A DNA stretch of 64,000 bases from Agrobacterium tumefaciens. GTDB lineage: Bacteria > Pseudomonadota > Alphaproteobacteria > Rhizobiales > Rhizobiaceae. Numbering within the stretch: the first letter of the stretch is position 1; the number at the start of each line of letters is the position of its first letter. A model generated the notes under the pieces. That model was not told the origin of the DNA and made no database searches. It was given only the letters and a program-made list of their open reading frames with translations. Where the stretch lies: contig NZ_CP072309.1 in the NCBI RefSeq assembly GCF_017726655.1, positions 489,501 to 553,500 on the forward strand, in the 5' to 3' direction. Shown here piece after piece: positions 17,821-26,960 of this stretch. A program made the position numbers and the translations under genes.

Positions 17821-18453
17821 CTATCTCTTCAGAGCGGCGTCGATAATCGTGCGCGCGGCCTGAAACGCCGCCTCTATACTCATTTCCGACGTATCTAGCA
17901 AGTGCGCGTCTTCAGCCGGTTTCAACGGGCTGTCGGCACGTCCCATGTCCCGCTCGTCACGTTTTTTCACCTCGGCGAAAATGGAATCATAATCCGCGGC
18001 GCCGCCACTCTCCAGAATTTCATCGTAGCGCCGGCGCGCCCGCACGTCTGGAGAAGCCGTCACATAGAGCTTCACCGGCGCGTCCGGGCAGACGACGGTC
18101 CCGATGTCGCGACCGTCGAGCACCGTACCGGGCTCCTTTGCGGCAAAGCGCTGCTGCGCCTCGACCAGCGCGCGCCTCACGGGCGTCATCACCGCAATCT
18201 TTGACGCAGCCTCGCCGATATCGTGCCGGGAAAGCACGGCGCGATCCAGGCCGGCAAGATCGACCTCCAGCGCTATTCTCTCCGCGACCGTCTCATCATC
18301 GAGCGGCAACCCGGCATCCAGAAGAGCTTTGGCGGTCGCGCGGTAGGTGAGGCCTGTATCAAGGTGATGAAAGCCATAGGTCTCGGCTATCCTGCGGGAA
18401 AGGGTTCCTTTGCCGGCCGCGGCTGGCCCATCTATGGCAATGGTGAAGGTCAT
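17821..18453 (-). CDS. cmk: Cytidylate kinase
   Basis: Phosphorylates CMP and dCMP with ATP in pyrimidine nucleotide metabolism. The P-loop [17 protein letters not shown] (residues 4-20), LDTGLTYRA in the CMP-binding region, [13 protein letters not shown] and the lid RRYDE are visible. 210 aa is normal. The start MTFTIAIDG at 18453 is preceded by GGAACG; a ten-codon extension exists. It is followed by rpsA, 169 bp downstream. Confidence 0.95.
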   Translation of the reverse strand: MTFTIAIDGPAAAGKGTLSRRIAETYGFHHLDTGLTYRATAKALLDAGLPLDDETVAERIALEVDLAGLDRAVLSRHDIGEAASKIAVMTPVRRALVEAQQRFAAKEPGTVLDGRDIGTVVCPDAPVKLYVTASPDVRARRRYDEILESGGAADYDSIFAEVKKRDERDMGRADSPLKPAEDAHLLDTSEMSIEAAFQAARTIIDAALKR

Positions 18454-18679
18454 GAAGCGTTCCGTCCGTGCATCCGTCGTCACTTTAATAATGTGTGCGA
18501 AGCCTCTCCTATTACATCAGCATAGACGCATAGGGCTTGCGCCAGCGGAGGTAGCACGCGAAGTTTGTCTTTGACACGAAAGAGCGCAACGATTAAGGGG
18601 ACCGGCTATAAATTTTACCGTCTATGCCGGTTTCACGGCGTACACACCGAAACTCATTCGACAATTTGAGGCTTAGACA

Positions 18680-19066
18680 GTGGCAAAAGCGGAACTTGGT
18701 ACCAAGCGCACAGACCCCGATACCGGCAAGAAGTTCTACGATCTGAACCGCGACCCGGTCGTTTCTCCCTACACCGGCAAGTCCTGGCCGCTCTCCTTCT
18801 TCGAGGAAAGCACCGCCCAGGCCAAGATGGAGCAGGCTGAAGAAGAGGAAGTGGCGGAAGTCGATACCGAAAACACGGAAGTCGAACTCGTCTCGCTGGA
18901 AGATGCCGATGGCGACAACAGCGGCGACGACATCCCTGATCTGGGTGACGACGATGACGTCGAAATCGACGACGATGACGACACCTTCCTCGAAACCGAC
19001 GACGAAGATGACGACGACGACATGTCCGGCATCATCGGCGTACCGGGTGACGACGAAGAAGCTTGA
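18680..19066 (+). CDS. FYDLN-acid (TIGR02300) family protein
   Basis: Small protein of 128 aa found across Rhizobiales, function unknown. Residues 1-45 hold the conserved core with KRTDPDTGKKFYDLNRDPVVSPYTG, from which the family takes its name. From about residue 55 on it is almost all Asp, Glu and Val, giving an extremely acidic tail. GTG is the start codon. An intrinsic terminator follows within 20 bp. The acidic tail suggests binding to a basic partner or metal ions, but this is not established. Confidence 0.88.
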   Translation: MAKAELGTKRTDPDTGKKFYDLNRDPVVSPYTGKSWPLSFFEESTAQAKMEQAEEEEVAEVDTENTEVELVSLEDADGDNSGDDIPDLGDDDDVEIDDDDDTFLETDDEDDDDDMSGIIGVPGDDEEA

Positions 19067-19081
19067 TTTTCCATGATAATC

Positions 19082-19119
19082 CGGCCCGGCGACAAAAAAA
19101 TGACGCCGGGCCGTTTTTT
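19082..19119 (+). terminator. Intrinsic terminator
   Basis: CGGCCCGGCG and CGCCGGGCCG form a 10-bp stem with a 12-base loop, followed by TTTTTT. It ends the FYDLN protein transcript. Confidence 0.92.
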
Positions 19120-19219
19120 ATGCTTGCACTCACCGGAAAGCCGAAGTAGTAAGCCGCCACCGAACGGAAACAACAACCGCTTCGGTTCCCGGAACCGGAA
19201 GAAATGCCGGAACCCTTAT

Positions 19220-19295
<76 letters not shown>

Positions 19296-19333
19296 AATCC
19301 TTCTCAGCAGTAAAATCTCTTTGCGCAAAAACG

Positions 19334-19360
19334 TAAAACGATGCACGAGCATCGCGTTTT
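19334..19360 (+). terminator. Weak hairpin downstream of tRNA-Ala
   Basis: CGATGC and GCATCG pair around a four-base loop and are followed, after one C, by GTTTT. Probably the tRNA transcript terminator. The rest of the 19296-19564 gap shows no gene. Confidence 0.4.
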
Positions 19361-19564
19361 GTCGCCACGCCGTACATCCTCGTGCCTGAGGCGAGCATCC
19401 AGATATTTGTCACACAGACGACGCTTCAGCACCGGTGAGCCCGCGTGCAGCAGGCGGAGGCCGATGATGTGTTGACCGGTAGCACGCACTCCGGCCCAGA
19501 ACCTCACTGCACCATCAGGCAATGCAGGAATTGATCAGCCGGCTTCATGGCGACCAGCCATCTG

Positions 19565-19939
19565 CTACATCAGCAGAACCTTGCCGGCCGTCACATCCCT
19601 CACCGTGCCCATCGCCATGATCGGAAGACGGTCGCTGTCCAGAATTACTCGTCCCGTCGTGCGCAACCAGCGAAAACCGCCCGCCTTCAGCTGGATGCGG
19701 TATTCCTGATCATAAAACACGCCATTGGTGAGGGAATTATAGACGGCCTGAGCAACGCGTGCGCGCGAACCGTTTTCGATTTGGGCAATGAAATCCTCGA
19801 CCGGAATGCCTCTTGCGCCCTGTTCCGGGGAAAATTCGCGCAGATGGGCGGCTACGGCATCCAGATAAACCAGATTCGGCCCGACGTTCCAGGTGTAATA
19901 ACCCACAAGTGTCTCTTCGAAAGATATGTTGTCCAACAC
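19565..19939 (-). CDS. Single-domain PAS protein
   Basis: 124 aa made up of one PAS_3-type fold: an N-terminal WNVGPNLVYLDAVAAHL segment, the central helix with VEDFIAQIENGSRARV, and the C-terminal strands FRWLRTTGRVILDSDRLPIMAMGTVRDVTAG. No kinase, cyclase or DNA-binding domain is attached, so it would act as a sensor module on a partner protein. It starts with GTG, with AAAGG just ahead. Ligand and partner are unknown. Confidence 0.8.
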   Translation of the reverse strand: MLDNISFEETLVGYYTWNVGPNLVYLDAVAAHLREFSPEQGARGIPVEDFIAQIENGSRARVAQAVYNSLTNGVFYDQEYRIQLKAGGFRWLRTTGRVILDSDRLPIMAMGTVRDVTAGKVLLM

Positions 19940-20147
19940 TAGCCTTTATGGTCTGAAATGCTTGCGGCGGCTCTGTAACATAGCTGATGCCGGACGGCTA
20001 ATGCCAAGAGTTCATCCTTTTGTCTGACGGGCCGCGATTGTGCGAACAGGCGTTTTATCGACAGCGCATTTTAGCGGCCATGTTGGCGAACCAGGCATCC
20101 TGTGCCAAAGAAGATTGATCCTGGGGACAACGATAAAAGGACCAGCC

Positions 20148-21050
20148 GTGACAATCGGGCTTGCCCACGCCGAACTCATTGCCGTCGTTACCGCGATGAC
20201 GACGGATGAACCGCGTGTGATGACCGTTCGGGAAGGTATCGCCCTACCCTCCGGGCCTTTCGAATTCGGACACAGGACACTCCAGAGCGGGTTGCGTGAA
20301 TGGATCCACGAGCAGACGCACCACCCGGTTGGTTACCTGGAGCAGCTCTACACCTTCGCCGATCGCGACCGTAACAACGACATTCCAGGCGGGAGAACGA
20401 TCTCGATCGGTTATCTCGGCCTGGTGCGCGAGCAGGAAGCGTCGGGCAGGAGACGCGCGCTGTGGCACGGCTGGTACGATTATTTCCCCTGGGAGGATCA
20501 TCGCAAGGGCCGTCCCGAAATTCTGGGCAGTATCATCGACCGGCTCCGCGACTGGGCCGATTCCGACCCTGCCTGCAAGGACCAGCGTCATCTGCGGGCC
20601 GACTTCACCTTCGGCCTCGATGGCGGCGGATGGAACGAAGAACTTACCCTGCAACGGTACGAGCTGCTCTATGAAGCCGGGCTGGTCGAGGAAGCGCAGG
20701 GCGAACCACGGATCAATTTCGGCAAGCCGATGTTTGCCGATCACCGCCGCATCCTTGCCACCGGCATCGCGCGCCTGCGAGCGAAGATCAAATATCGTCC
20801 GGTGGTTTTCGAACTCATGCCGGATGCCTTCACGCTCCTCCAGCTTCAACGCGCGGTCGAGGCGCTGGCGGGCCTCACGCTGCACAAACAGAATTTCCGC
20901 CGACTGATCGAGTTGCAGCAGCTGGTCGAAGAAACCGGCGACGTGACTACCGAGACCGGCGGACGGCCAGCCAAACTCTTCCGCTTTCGTCAAACCGTTC
21001 TTGATGAACGCGCGCTTTCCGGATCAAAGCTTCCCCTCTCTCGCAATTGA
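20148..21050 (+). CDS. nrtR: NrtR-type Nudix-related transcriptional regulator of NAD biosynthesis
   Basis: Repressor that senses ADP-ribose-type NAD breakdown products and controls NAD synthesis genes. 300 aa. The N-terminal part is a degenerate Nudix fold, with a conserved substrate-side stretch GYLEQLYTFADRDR. The C-terminal third is a winged helix, with FTLLQLQRAVEALAG and KQNFRRLIE followed by TGGRPAKLFRFR. It starts with GTG behind AAAAGGA. It directly precedes nadABC, and two operator-like palindromes lie between nrtR and nadA. The stop codon overlaps the nadA -35 box. Confidence 0.9.
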   Translation: MTIGLAHAELIAVVTAMTTDEPRVMTVREGIALPSGPFEFGHRTLQSGLREWIHEQTHHPVGYLEQLYTFADRDRNNDIPGGRTISIGYLGLVREQEASGRRRALWHGWYDYFPWEDHRKGRPEILGSIIDRLRDWADSDPACKDQRHLRADFTFGLDGGGWNEELTLQRYELLYEAGLVEEAQGEPRINFGKPMFADHRRILATGIARLRAKIKYRPVVFELMPDAFTLLQLQRAVEALAGLTLHKQNFRRLIELQQLVEETGDVTTETGGRPAKLFRFRQTVLDERALSGSKLPLSRN

Positions 21051-21075
21051 CATATGCTCATGATGAGAATATGTA
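21047..21075 (+). promoter_or_regulatory. nadABC promoter
   Basis: TTGACA (21047-21052), a 17-bp spacer and TATGTA (21070-21075) form a near-consensus promoter. The -35 box contains the last bases of nrtR, including its TGA stop. Confidence 0.75.
21051..21073. promoter_or_regulatory. Predicted NrtR operator 1
   Basis: A 23-bp near-perfect palindrome has halves CATATGCTCAT and ATGAGAATATG around a central G. It fills the spacer of the nadA promoter and overlaps both promoter boxes. A bound repressor would exclude RNA polymerase. Confidence 0.72.
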
Positions 21076-21084
21076 TTTGAAGGA

Positions 21085-21108
21085 CATATGCTCAATTAGA
21101 GCATTAAT
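21085..21108. promoter_or_regulatory. Predicted NrtR operator 2
   Basis: CATATGCTCA recurs here exactly 34 bp after its first copy, followed by ATT and AGAGCATTAATG. The inner palindrome is ATGCTC-AATTA-GAGCAT. The 34-bp spacing (about three helical turns) would put two dimers on nearly the same face. Confidence 0.62.
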
Positions 21109-21119
21109 GGGAGGCGTCC

Positions 21120-22091
21120 GTGAACGAACCGATTTCCGCTGCAAGCCTTTACGACCGCGTTTCCCGCGTCATTCCCAAAGCGGAATGGATGAGCTTTCAG
21201 GACGATGTAAACGCCATCCTCGCGCTGAAGCGCGACCGCAACGCCGTCATCCTCGCCCACAATTACCAGACACCGGAAATCTTCCATGGCGTGGCGGACA
21301 TCGTCGGCGATAGCCTGGCGCTCGCCCGCAAGGCAATGGAGGTGGAAGCGGATGTGATCGTCCTCGCAGGCGTGCATTTCATGGCGGAGACGGCGAAGCT
21401 TCTCAACCCGGAAAAAACCGTGCTCATTCCGGATATGGGTGCTGGCTGTTCGCTCGCCGATTCCATCACGCCCGAGGATATCGCCCTTCTGCGCAAAGCC
21501 TATCCCGGCGTGCCTGTAGTGACCTATGTGAATACGTCTGCGGCCGTGAAGGCCGCCTCCGATATCTGCTGCACCTCAGGCAATGCGCGTCAGGTGGTGG
21601 AATCGCTCGGCGTGCCCCGTGTGCTGATGTTGCCGGACGAATATCTGGCGAAAAACGTCGCGCGCGAAACCCATGTGGAGCTGATAGCATGGCGCGGCCA
21701 TTGTGAGGTGCATGAGCTTTTCACCGCTGATGACATCAGGGAACTCAGGGAAAGCCATCCCGGCGTCACCGTGCTGGCGCATCCGGAATGCCCACCCGAT
21801 GTCGTGGATGCCGCAGATTTTTCCGGCTCAACCGCCGTCATGTCCGACTATGTCACCCGCGAGCGCCCCGCCCGCGTGGTGTTGCTAACCGAGTGCTCGA
21901 TGAGCGACAACGTCGCCGTGCATCACCCGGATGTCGAATTCATCCGTCCCTGCAATCTCTGCCCGCATATGAAACGCATCACGCTTGGCAACATCCGCAC
22001 GGCGCTGGAGGAAAACCGCCACGAAGTGACGGTTGATCCGGCCATCGCCGTTGCCGCGCGCCGCGCTGTGGAGAGGATGCTGAACATATGA
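21120..22091 (+). CDS. nadA: Quinolinate synthase A
   Basis: Condenses iminoaspartate with dihydroxyacetone phosphate to quinolinate. Needs a [4Fe-4S] cluster. 323 aa. Cluster cysteines are seen in [17 protein letters not shown] and [17 protein letters not shown] marks the first of the three homologous domains. GTG start with GGGAGG five bases ahead. nadB overlaps by ATGA. Likely repressed by NrtR. Confidence 0.96.
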   Translation: MNEPISAASLYDRVSRVIPKAEWMSFQDDVNAILALKRDRNAVILAHNYQTPEIFHGVADIVGDSLALARKAMEVEADVIVLAGVHFMAETAKLLNPEKTVLIPDMGAGCSLADSITPEDIALLRKAYPGVPVVTYVNTSAAVKAASDICCTSGNARQVVESLGVPRVLMLPDEYLAKNVARETHVELIAWRGHCEVHELFTADDIRELRESHPGVTVLAHPECPPDVVDAADFSGSTAVMSDYVTRERPARVVLLTECSMSDNVAVHHPDVEFIRPCNLCPHMKRITLGNIRTALEENRHEVTVDPAIAVAARRAVERMLNI

Positions 22092-23656
22092 GGAAGGGCC
22101 ATCCGCAAGCGGGCTGGACCGTCATCGTCGGAAGCGGCATTGCCGGTCTTATGACGGCGCTGACGCTTGCCCCGCGGCCCGTGCTGCTTCTCACGCGTGC
22201 CGCCTTGGGCGGCGAAACCTCCAGTGCCTGGGCGCAGGGAGGCATCGCAGCAAGCCTTGGGCCTGATGACCGCCCCGCGCTTCACCTGGCCGATACACTT
22301 GCTGCAGGCGATGGCCTTTGCGATGAGGATCTCGCAGTCGAAATTGTTTCATCGGCACCCGCCGTCATCGACGCACTGGAGCGGGCGGGCGTTCGCTTTG
22401 ACCGCGACGCCCAGGGCAACTACGTGTTCGGGCTCGAAGCCGCTCATAGTCGGCGTCGCATTCTCCACGCGGAAGGCGACGGGTCGGGCGCTGCGATCGT
22501 CAGCGCGCTTGCAGCGGCCGTTCTTCGCACGCCATCGATCTCGGTTCTTGATGGCACGGACGTGCGTCGGCTGCTGACGCAGGACGGCGCGGTCGCCGGC
22601 GTTGCATGCCTCGGTCCGAAAGGCTGTTTTACCCTTCCGGCTGCGGAAGTTGTCCTGGCGACTGGCGGCCTCGGCGGGCTTTACGACGCGACGACCAACC
22701 CACCGGCCAATTTCGGGCAGGCCATCATGCTTGCCGCGCGCGCCGGCGCCATTCTTGCCGACATGGAGTTCGTGCAGTTTCACCCCACCGCACTTTCTTC
22801 GACCCGGCGGCCGCTGGCGCTGGTCAGCGAGGCCGTGCGAGGAGAAGGCGCGGTGCTCGTCAACGAAAGTGGCGACCGTTTCATGGCTGCCACGCCGGGT
22901 GGGGAACTCGCGCCGCGGGACATCGTCGCCCGTGCCATCAACCGTGAAATCGAGCGCGGCGGCAAGGTCTTTCTCGATGCGCGCAAGTCGCCCGGCTCAA
23001 AGTTCTCTACCCGTTTCCCCGCAATCGACCTGCTCTGCAGGGAAGCGGGGATAGACGCGGCCCGTGACCTCATTCCCGTCCGCCCGGCCGTGCATTACCA
23101 CATGGGCGGCGTCGCAACCGATGGCAATGGGCGCAGCTCCGTGCCGGGCCTCTGGGTTGCCGGCGAAGCCGCCTGCACCGGCCTGCACGGGGCAAACAGG
23201 CTCGCCAGCAATTCCCTGCTCGAAGCGGCCGCCATGGGCATGCGGGCGGCGGAGGACATTGCCGGCAGACCCGCCTCCGCCGGAAGAGCGGCGGCAACTA
23301 TACCGACGCTGCCCCTACCGGATTTTCCTGCGCCCGATCTCTCTCTCATCAGGCCCATCGTTTCACGCCACCTCGGTATTGCAAGACATGCAGAGGGACT
23401 GACCAATGCGATCCGCGATCTTCTGCCCTTGGCAGAGAGAAATGGCGCCGCATCGGATCCAGCGCTTGTTGCACTAGCCGTCGCGGTCTTCGCGGCGCTG
23501 CGCGCAGAATCGCGCGGCGCGCATTTCCGCGACGATTTTCCCGGGCGGCACGCCGTCGCCACGAGGCGCAGGCTGAACCTCAGCAACATCACCACCATCG
23601 CCCATGAATTTGTGTCGTCCGACCGCCCGGCGGCCAGCTTTGCGCGGAGCGCCTGA
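22088..23656 (+). CDS. nadB: L-aspartate oxidase
   Basis: FAD enzyme that oxidises L-aspartate to iminoaspartate, the first step of NAD synthesis. 522 aa. The FAD motif [14 protein letters not shown] (about residues 12-25), the QGGIAASLG loop, HPTALSS and the [18 protein letters not shown] stretch of the flavoprotein family are visible, with [13 protein letters not shown] near residue 377. The C-terminal helical domain is somewhat short. Co-translated with nadA and followed by nadC after one base. Confidence 0.96.
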   Translation: MRKGHPQAGWTVIVGSGIAGLMTALTLAPRPVLLLTRAALGGETSSAWAQGGIAASLGPDDRPALHLADTLAAGDGLCDEDLAVEIVSSAPAVIDALERAGVRFDRDAQGNYVFGLEAAHSRRRILHAEGDGSGAAIVSALAAAVLRTPSISVLDGTDVRRLLTQDGAVAGVACLGPKGCFTLPAAEVVLATGGLGGLYDATTNPPANFGQAIMLAARAGAILADMEFVQFHPTALSSTRRPLALVSEAVRGEGAVLVNESGDRFMAATPGGELAPRDIVARAINREIERGGKVFLDARKSPGSKFSTRFPAIDLLCREAGIDAARDLIPVRPAVHYHMGGVATDGNGRSSVPGLWVAGEAACTGLHGANRLASNSLLEAAAMGMRAAEDIAGRPASAGRAAATIPTLPLPDFPAPDLSLIRPIVSRHLGIARHAEGLTNAIRDLLPLAERNGAASDPALVALAVAVFAALRAESRGAHFRDDFPGRHAVATRRRLNLSNITTIAHEFVSSDRPAASFARSA

Positions 23657-23657
23657 T

Positions 23658-24524
23658 ATGACCGTTTCCACCCTTCCACCCCTGCCCCGGCTCCTCCTCG
23701 AACCAATCGTTCGTAACGCCCTTCTGGAAGATCTGGGCCCGGCGGGCGACATCACCTCCAACGCCGTCGTTCCTGCCGATCATCGCTCCGTGGTCGTTAT
23801 GGCCGCGCGCGAACCGGGCGTTATTGCCGGTCTCGATGCCGCGGAGCTCGCCTTTCAGCTGGTGGACCCCGCCATTGTCATGAACCGGAATGTGATGGAC
23901 GGTGCAACGGTCGAACCGGGCGACATCATCGCAACGATAGAGGGCCCGTCCCGTGGCCTTTTGACGGCAGAGCGGACGGCGCTCAATTTCCTCGGCCATC
24001 TCTCAGGCATCGCTTCCGTGACGGCAAGAATCGTCGCGGCCATTGCCGGTTCCAAGGCTTCGGTCGCCTGCACCCGCAAGACGACACCGGGGCTTAGAGC
24101 GATGGAAAAATATGCGGTGCGCTCCGGTGGCGGGATGAACCACCGCTTTGCCCTTTATGATGCGGTTCTGATCAAGGACAACCATATCGCCGTCTCAGGG
24201 AGCGTGCGCCACGCCATCCGCCGCGCAAAGACGGGTGTCGGGCATCTCGTCAAGATCGAGGTGGAGGTCGATACGCTGGCGCAGTTGCAAGAGGCGATGG
24301 AAGAAGGCGTGGACGCCGTCCTCCTTGACAACATGACGCCAGAACAATTGCGCGAGGCGGTCCACTTCGTCGCCGGTCGCGCCATTACCGAAGCCTCCGG
24401 CCGCATCAATCCTCAGACCGCGCCGGCCATTGCCGCGTCCGGCGTCGACCTCATTTCGATTGGCTGGCTGACGCACAGCGCACCGGTGCTCGACATCGGG
24501 CTGGATTTTAAGGCTCAGGGTTGA
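23658..24524 (+). CDS. nadC: Nicotinate-nucleotide pyrophosphorylase (carboxylating)
   Basis: Converts quinolinate and PRPP to nicotinate mononucleotide. 288 aa. EDLGPAGDITSNAV near the N-terminus and the active-site segments TARIVAAI, CTRKTTPGLRAMEKYAV and LIKDNHI are typical. The ATG at 23658 starts one base after the nadB stop, so translation is coupled. A longer in-frame start at 23604 lies inside nadB and is unlikely. Confidence 0.96.
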   Translation: MTVSTLPPLPRLLLEPIVRNALLEDLGPAGDITSNAVVPADHRSVVVMAAREPGVIAGLDAAELAFQLVDPAIVMNRNVMDGATVEPGDIIATIEGPSRGLLTAERTALNFLGHLSGIASVTARIVAAIAGSKASVACTRKTTPGLRAMEKYAVRSGGGMNHRFALYDAVLIKDNHIAVSGSVRHAIRRAKTGVGHLVKIEVEVDTLAQLQEAMEEGVDAVLLDNMTPEQLREAVHFVAGRAITEASGRINPQTAPAIAASGVDLISIGWLTHSAPVLDIGLDFKAQG

Positions 24525-24549
24525 AACGGTCGAAGCTTACACGCCGCGC

Positions 24550-24574
24550 GGAACAAAATTTCCGCACCGTCGTT
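24550..24574 (+). promoter_or_regulatory. Predicted EcfG (general stress response) promoter
   Basis: GGAAC (24550-24554) and CGTT (24571-24574) are separated by 16 bases, matching the alphaproteobacterial EcfG/RpoE2 consensus GGAAC-N16/17-CGTT. It lies about 95 bp before a stress-type membrane protein gene. TATAAT at 24574-24579 could add a sigma-70 start, but no -35 box goes with it. Confidence 0.7.
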
Positions 24575-24670
24575 ATAATCCCGCCTGGGGTCATTTCAAG
24601 GCGGGGGGACGTGCGTAAACATGCGGGTCCATAAGCCTCCTGACCTCTCATAAGAAAGGAAAGGCCTGTT

Positions 24671-24922
24671 ATGGAAGACGCACAAGTTGGCTGGATTGCA
24701 GCAATCATCATCGGCGGCGTAGCCGGTTGGCTCGCCGAACAGTTCATGAAAAGCAATATGGGTGTTTTCATGAACATCATTCTCGGTATCATTGGCGCGA
24801 TTGTCGCGAATTTCCTTCTCGGACTTGTGGGCATTTCGCTCGGCGGCTGGATCGGTTACCTCATCGCCGGCTTCATCGGTGCCTGCATACTCATCGCGAT
24901 CGGGCGGGCATTCCGCAGGTAA
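24671..24922 (+). CDS. GlsB/YeaQ/YmgE family stress-response membrane protein
   Basis: Small inner-membrane protein of 83 aa with three hydrophobic, glycine-rich segments (about residues 5-20, 30-50 and 55-78). The family pattern IIGGVAGWLAE, NIILGIIGAIVANFLLG and GGWIGYLIAGFIGAC is clear. Members (transglycosylase-associated proteins) are general stress genes of unknown biochemical role. Good AAGGAAAGG site. Likely first gene of a three-gene stress unit. Confidence 0.9.
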   Translation: MEDAQVGWIAAIIIGGVAGWLAEQFMKSNMGVFMNIILGIIGAIVANFLLGLVGISLGGWIGYLIAGFIGACILIAIGRAFRR

Positions 24923-24934
24923 GGGGAGGACACC

Positions 24935-25366
24935 ATGAGCTTTTTCGACAAGATCAAGAACGCGATTTTCGGCAAGGCCGAAGCGGCACCAGAGACCTCC
25001 GCGCCTGCCGCAACGCCGACATCCACCGCGAGCCCGACGGCGACAAGCCCGGCAGCACCTGCCGCGCCTGCGCCAACAACCGCGGCGCCGGCCCCCGCAG
25101 CAACAGGCAATGTTGACGTCGCCTCCATTCTTGATGCCGCTGTCAAAAAGAACGGCCAGAAACTCGACTGGAAACACTCCATCGTTGATCTTCTGAAAGC
25201 CCTCGACCTCGACAGCAGCCTCACGGCCCGCAAGGAGCTGGCGAGCGAACTGGGTTACACCGGCGACACTTCGGACTCGGCGACCATGAACATCTGGCTG
25301 CACAAGGCCGTTATCAAGAAGCTTTCCGAAAATGGTGGCAAGGTTCCGGCCGAGCTTCTCGACTGA
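24935..25366 (+). CDS. DUF3597 domain protein
   Basis: 143 aa. A short amphipathic N-terminus (MSFFDKIKNAIFGKAEA) may associate with membrane. A 40-residue Ala/Pro/Thr linker follows. The C-terminal DUF3597 domain (from about residue 60) has VDVASILDAAVKKNGQKLDW, IVDLLKALDLDSSL and ELGYTGD; it looks like a small helical LysM- or peptidoglycan-adjacent fold, but function is unknown. GGGGAGGA precedes the ATG. Twelve bp after the membrane protein gene. Confidence 0.85.
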   Translation: MSFFDKIKNAIFGKAEAAPETSAPAATPTSTASPTATSPAAPAAPAPTTAAPAPAATGNVDVASILDAAVKKNGQKLDWKHSIVDLLKALDLDSSLTARKELASELGYTGDTSDSATMNIWLHKAVIKKLSENGGKVPAELLD

Positions 25367-25388
25367 ACGATAATTTTGGAGCGCCGCA

Positions 25389-25577
25389 ATGGACGATTAT
25401 TCCAGCCTTCGAGAGCAGATCGGTCAGGACCTCGACACCTTGCACAGGACCGAGAATCCCAAGTCGATCTTCGAAATCGCCGACGATTACCTTCTCGGAA
25501 ATCCTGATCTGAAAAGGACCGTCGTCGAAGACATCATCAAAGAAGAAGCGGACAAGCGCGGCATCTCCATTCACTGA
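25389..25577 (+). CDS. Small acidic protein of unknown function
   Basis: 62 aa, helical and acidic, with ENPKSIFEIADDYLLGNPDL in the middle; not recognised. GGAG stands seven bases before the ATG. It lies 22 bp after the DUF3597 gene and before an intrinsic terminator, so it is the last gene of the predicted EcfG unit. Confidence 0.72.
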   Translation: MDDYSSLREQIGQDLDTLHRTENPKSIFEIADDYLLGNPDLKRTVVEDIIKEEADKRGISIH

Positions 25578-25610
25578 CGGCCGGTCCTTCAGACGCGACT
25601 GATTAAAATG

Positions 25611-25640
25611 GGGCAGCATCCCGACTGGATGCTGCCCTTC
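25611..25640 (+). terminator. Intrinsic terminator of the stress unit
   Basis: GGGCAGCATCC and GGATGCTGCCC form an 11-bp stem with a five-base loop, followed by TTCTTC. Confidence 0.85.
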
Positions 25641-25700
25641 TTCAATGTCCACGTGACCACTGCCATCCCATCTTAGCTCGCCAGACCGATCAGTCTTGTA

Positions 25701-25716
25701 ATGATATCGGTAACAC
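25701..25716. promoter_or_regulatory. Possible second LacI-type operator
   Basis: This 16-bp site matches the perfect palindrome at 26961-26976 in 13 positions. It lies just beyond the 3' end of the idonate dehydrogenase gene. It could be an auxiliary site for repression loops, or chance. Confidence 0.35.
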
Positions 25717-25780
25717 ACAGCGAATGCCAGCCCTCGTCAGTGCCATTGGTGCGGATATGGCCGACGCTCACACGGTCGCA

Positions 25781-26812
25781 TTACGAAAACGCGATCTGCA
25801 CCTTCATGGCACGACCGCGGTCCGAGGCAAATTCGAAAGCCGAGATAGCATCGTCTAGATCGACAGTCTGCGTGATAAACGGTCTGACGTCGATCAGGCC
25901 TTTGCGCATCAATTCGACGCCGGTAGCGAATTCTTCGTGGAAGCGGAACGATCCGCGCAGATCGAGTTCTTTCGCGGTAATCGCCATCATCGGCAGATTC
26001 ATATCGCCGCCGAGACCAAGCTGAACGATAATCCCCCGCGGACGCAGCGCCGGAATCGCGCCCGCGAGCGCCACCGCAGCCCCAGAGCATTCATAGAGAA
26101 CATCGAAGGTCCCCTTGTCGGCACCATAGGCCGCCAGCGCATCAGGTTCGTCCTTGCTGTTAATGACACGGTCCGCCCCCGCTTCACGCGCCTTGGCGAG
26201 CGTGAAATCGGAAAGGTCGGTCGCGATGATCTCAGCAGCACCCGCACGGCGGGCGGCGAGAATGGAAAGAATGCCGATGGGGCCGCAGCCAGTCACAAGC
26301 ACCCGTTTTCCCAACAGATCGCCAGCGCGGCGCGTCGCATGCAGCGTCACCGCCAGGGGTTCCGCCATGGCTGCTTCTCCACCGCTCAAGCCATCGGCCG
26401 GTACGCACTGCAATGCATCTGCCACCAGAACTTCGCGGAAAGCGCCCTGAATATGGGGGAAAGGCATCGCGCTGCCGTAAAAGCGCATGTTGAGACACTG
26501 ATTGTGCAGGCCTTCCTGGCAATAGCGGCATGTCCTGCATGGGCGGGAGGGCGAAACCGCAACAAGCCCACCGACCTTCAACCCCTCCACACCATCGCCC
26601 AGCTCTTCGATAATGGCCGAGACCTCATGCCCGAGCACCATGGGTTCCCGAAGGCGCACCGCGCCGAAGCCGCCATGGTTGTAATAATGCAGATCGCTGC
26701 CGCAGATTCCGCCCCGGACCAGACGAAGCCGCACTTCACCCGGCCCCGGCATCTCCTCAGGCCGCTCTTCGATGCGGACATCCTTCGCCCCGTGGGCAAC
26801 AATCGCTCTCAT
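25781..26812 (-). CDS. idnD: L-idonate 5-dehydrogenase-like zinc alcohol dehydrogenase
   Basis: Medium-chain dehydrogenase of 343 aa that would oxidise L-idonate to 5-ketogluconate with NAD(P). Catalytic zinc ligands are in GGICGSDLHYY and GHE. The structural zinc site has four cysteines in CRTCRYCQEGLHNQC. The Rossmann motif GCGPIG is near residue 175. Start MRAIVAHGA at 26812 has GGAGAT ahead; a longer frame to 26941 crosses the operator region. Divergent from a gluconate 5-dehydrogenase gene, which supports the idonate assignment. Sorbitol- or threonine-type activity is the alternative. Confidence 0.83.
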   Translation of the reverse strand: MRAIVAHGAKDVRIEERPEEMPGPGEVRLRLVRGGICGSDLHYYNHGGFGAVRLREPMVLGHEVSAIIEELGDGVEGLKVGGLVAVSPSRPCRTCRYCQEGLHNQCLNMRFYGSAMPFPHIQGAFREVLVADALQCVPADGLSGGEAAMAEPLAVTLHATRRAGDLLGKRVLVTGCGPIGILSILAARRAGAAEIIATDLSDFTLAKAREAGADRVINSKDEPDALAAYGADKGTFDVLYECSGAAVALAGAIPALRPRGIIVQLGLGGDMNLPMMAITAKELDLRGSFRFHEEFATGVELMRKGLIDVRPFITQTVDLDDAISAFEFASDRGRAMKVQIAFS

Positions 26813-26960
26813 TGATATCTCCGTTTGACGTCGCCCCTCCGCGACGTGACAAATATAGCTTACATCCGTCGCCTCCACGAATGTATCGCGTGCGGACATC
26901 CACTCGCCGCTTACAGGAGGCGAGCGTTTCAGCCTTGACATTCAGAGCTGAAACGGATGA

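Noticed and set aside
18572..18602. TTGACA upstream of the FYDLN gene as a promoter
   Set aside because: With 16-17 bp spacing the -10 region reads TTAAGG or TAAGGG, too far from consensus to support.
24573..24626. GC-rich inverted repeat (CCCGCCT/AGGCGGG) in the leader of the stress unit as a riboswitch
   Set aside because: A single short stem with no further conserved structure; more likely incidental.
25000..25100. Ala/Pro/Thr codon repeats as a tandem repeat element
   Set aside because: It is the disordered linker of the DUF3597 protein, not a DNA-level repeat.
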